From NCBI GenBank assembly GCA_029862205.1, contig JAOTXT010000008.1:25042-89041 (forward strand): a stretch of DNA of 64,000 bases. The letters run 5' to 3'. The DNA comes from Paracoccaceae bacterium (lineage in GTDB: Bacteria; Pseudomonadota; Alphaproteobacteria; Rhodobacterales; Rhodobacteraceae). Numbering within the stretch: the stretch's first letter is position 1; every line of letters begins with the position of its first letter. The notes beneath the pieces are model-generated. The model was given only the letters and a program-made list of their open reading frames with translations. It ran no database searches and was not told the origin of the DNA. The translations under genes were made by a program, and so were the position numbers. Of this stretch, positions 63,352 to 64,000 are shown piece by piece.

Positions 63352-63814
63352 ACCGTTGCCAGCGCCGTCGACCACGGGTCAAAACCATTCAACGGTCTCT
63401 AAATCAGGTCCCAAGCCTGTTTAACCTAAGGTCCATTCTCGACAGCGAAGGTGACCGCCTCACCAATGGAGTCTCAGGCGATTGCCCTCACATCGACGCC
63501 CGACAAGCCCAAGAGAATCTAATTTCACCACGCCGCTACCAAAAATATTCTATGCAATTTTGTTAAATACCCCTCTTGCTGGTTTAATTATGCGTTCAAT
63601 TTGCCAGTATAAAGGCACACTGACTGAATAAAATCACTTCATTGCCGCAATATCGTCAATCCGTTTGAGTTAAATACGCTCGAGGGCAACCTTGAACGTA
63701 CGAGGAAGTCCGAGCCGTACCGAGGGGTTCGATGCGGTGATCAATGTAGCGTACCGGAGGCCTGGCAATTGGGGTTTAGCAGGCAACCGGGCTTGTAAAT
63801 GTCTGGAGAGTTCA
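63352..63814. promoter_or_regulatory. AT-rich leader of the Flp pilin gene
   Basis: No gene seen. Base composition falls sharply in A/T-rich tracts (TTTTGTTAAATACCCC, TGGTTTAATTATGCG), and several TTAAA motifs occur. This is the likely promoter and 5' leader of the pilin, which is usually strongly expressed. Confidence 0.5.
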
Positions 63815-64000
63815 ATGACCAACTTCACCAAGTTTCTCGCCGACGATGCCGGCGCTGTGACCATCGACTGGGTCGCTCTGACGGCTGGCATCCTGCTGCT
63901 CGGCATCATGGTCGTTTACGCGATCTTCAACAACGGCGTGTCCACGCTGGTCTCGAGCGTCAACTCGACGCTGGAATCTGCCGGCGCGGGCGTGAACATC
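63815..64000 (+). CDS. flp: Flp/Fap pilin, partial (runs off the right edge)
   Basis: It is absent from the ORF track because it lacks a stop in the window. MTNFTKFLADDAGAVTIDWVALTAGILLLGIMVVYAIFNNGV is a Flp-type prepilin: a short charged leader ending in Gly-Ala, then a hydrophobic helix with the conserved Asp/Glu-position (TIDWVALTAG). GGAGAG precedes ATG 63815. It would form the Tad pilus fibre. Confidence 0.88.
   Translation, partial: MTNFTKFLADDAGAVTIDWVALTAGILLLGIMVVYAIFNNGVSTLVSSVNSTLESAGAGVNI

Overview
The window reads as chromosome of a high-GC alphaproteobacterium, most likely Rhodobacterales (Paracoccus/roseobacter type). The reasons are the denitrification gene order nirS-E-C-F-DL-G-H-J-N, TctABC transporters, a form-II CO-dehydrogenase-like operon, PhnDCEE transporters and Tad/Flp pilus genes. 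Genes are tightly packed, with many ATGA/TGATG overlaps. No species is claimed.

Layout. (1) 1-5050, minus: an uptake/catabolic operon tctC-tctB-tctA, a TauE/SafE permease, an aspartate-dehydrogenase-family enzyme and the start of an aconitase-X protein. (2) 5234-9729: a gamma-glutamyltransferase, a DUF1932-type dehydrogenase, leuD, and a secreted nuclease/phosphatase-fold protein whose only sensible start is CTG. (3) 9961-18258: an Arg-rich exported protein, a second TauE permease with a fumarase/PcaB-family lyase, an aldehyde dehydrogenase, and a divergent molybdenum hydroxylase operon (FAD, 2Fe-2S and Mo subunits) with a MoaD/ThiS-like protein. (4) 18255-22057: a stress/dormancy locus (HPF with a cold-shock-like tail, an HhH DNA-binding protein, DUF2267) divergent from a solitary GroEL, with an FNR-like dyad between them. 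(5) 22074-25059: small c-type cytochromes, a GNAT enzyme and a HAD-IIA phosphatase. (6) 25046-28529: the first phosphonate ABC transporter.

(7) 28777-48542 is the respiratory core. It holds the complete cd1 nitrite reductase/heme d1 operon, nnrS, a class I cytochrome c, and a minus-strand operon for a CuA-containing B-type heme-copper enzyme. In that enzyme the catalytic HPxVY motif is replaced by HSSQQ, which suggests a nitric oxide reductase rather than an O2 reductase. Its operon also encodes a heme O synthase, an SCO protein, a cytochrome b/ferredoxin/MvhD-like fusion, an unknown periplasmic protein and a bacteriohemerythrin. A Dnr-like Crp/Fnr regulator and hemN complete the set. TTGAY-N4-RTCAA dyads lie in front of nirS/nnrS, the cytochrome, the heme-copper operon and dnr/hemN, so the block looks like one NO/low-oxygen regulon: nitrite to NO (NirS), NO to N2O (the heme-copper enzyme), and oxygen-independent heme supply (HemN).

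(8) 49072-53849 is a small integrative element. It has a tRNA-Leu 3' fragment, a P4-type integrase, an AlpA-like protein, a DUF3631 protein and unknown genes. (9) 54278-59823 is a second phosphonate module: a LysR regulator divergent from a phosphonate-associated iron alcohol dehydrogenase and phnDCEE, bracketed by two diverged copies of an intergenic repeat. (10) 60652-64000 is the edge of a Tad/Flp pilus locus: TadE-like and TadG-like proteins, two tiny ORFs absent from the ORF track, and a Flp pilin that runs off the end.
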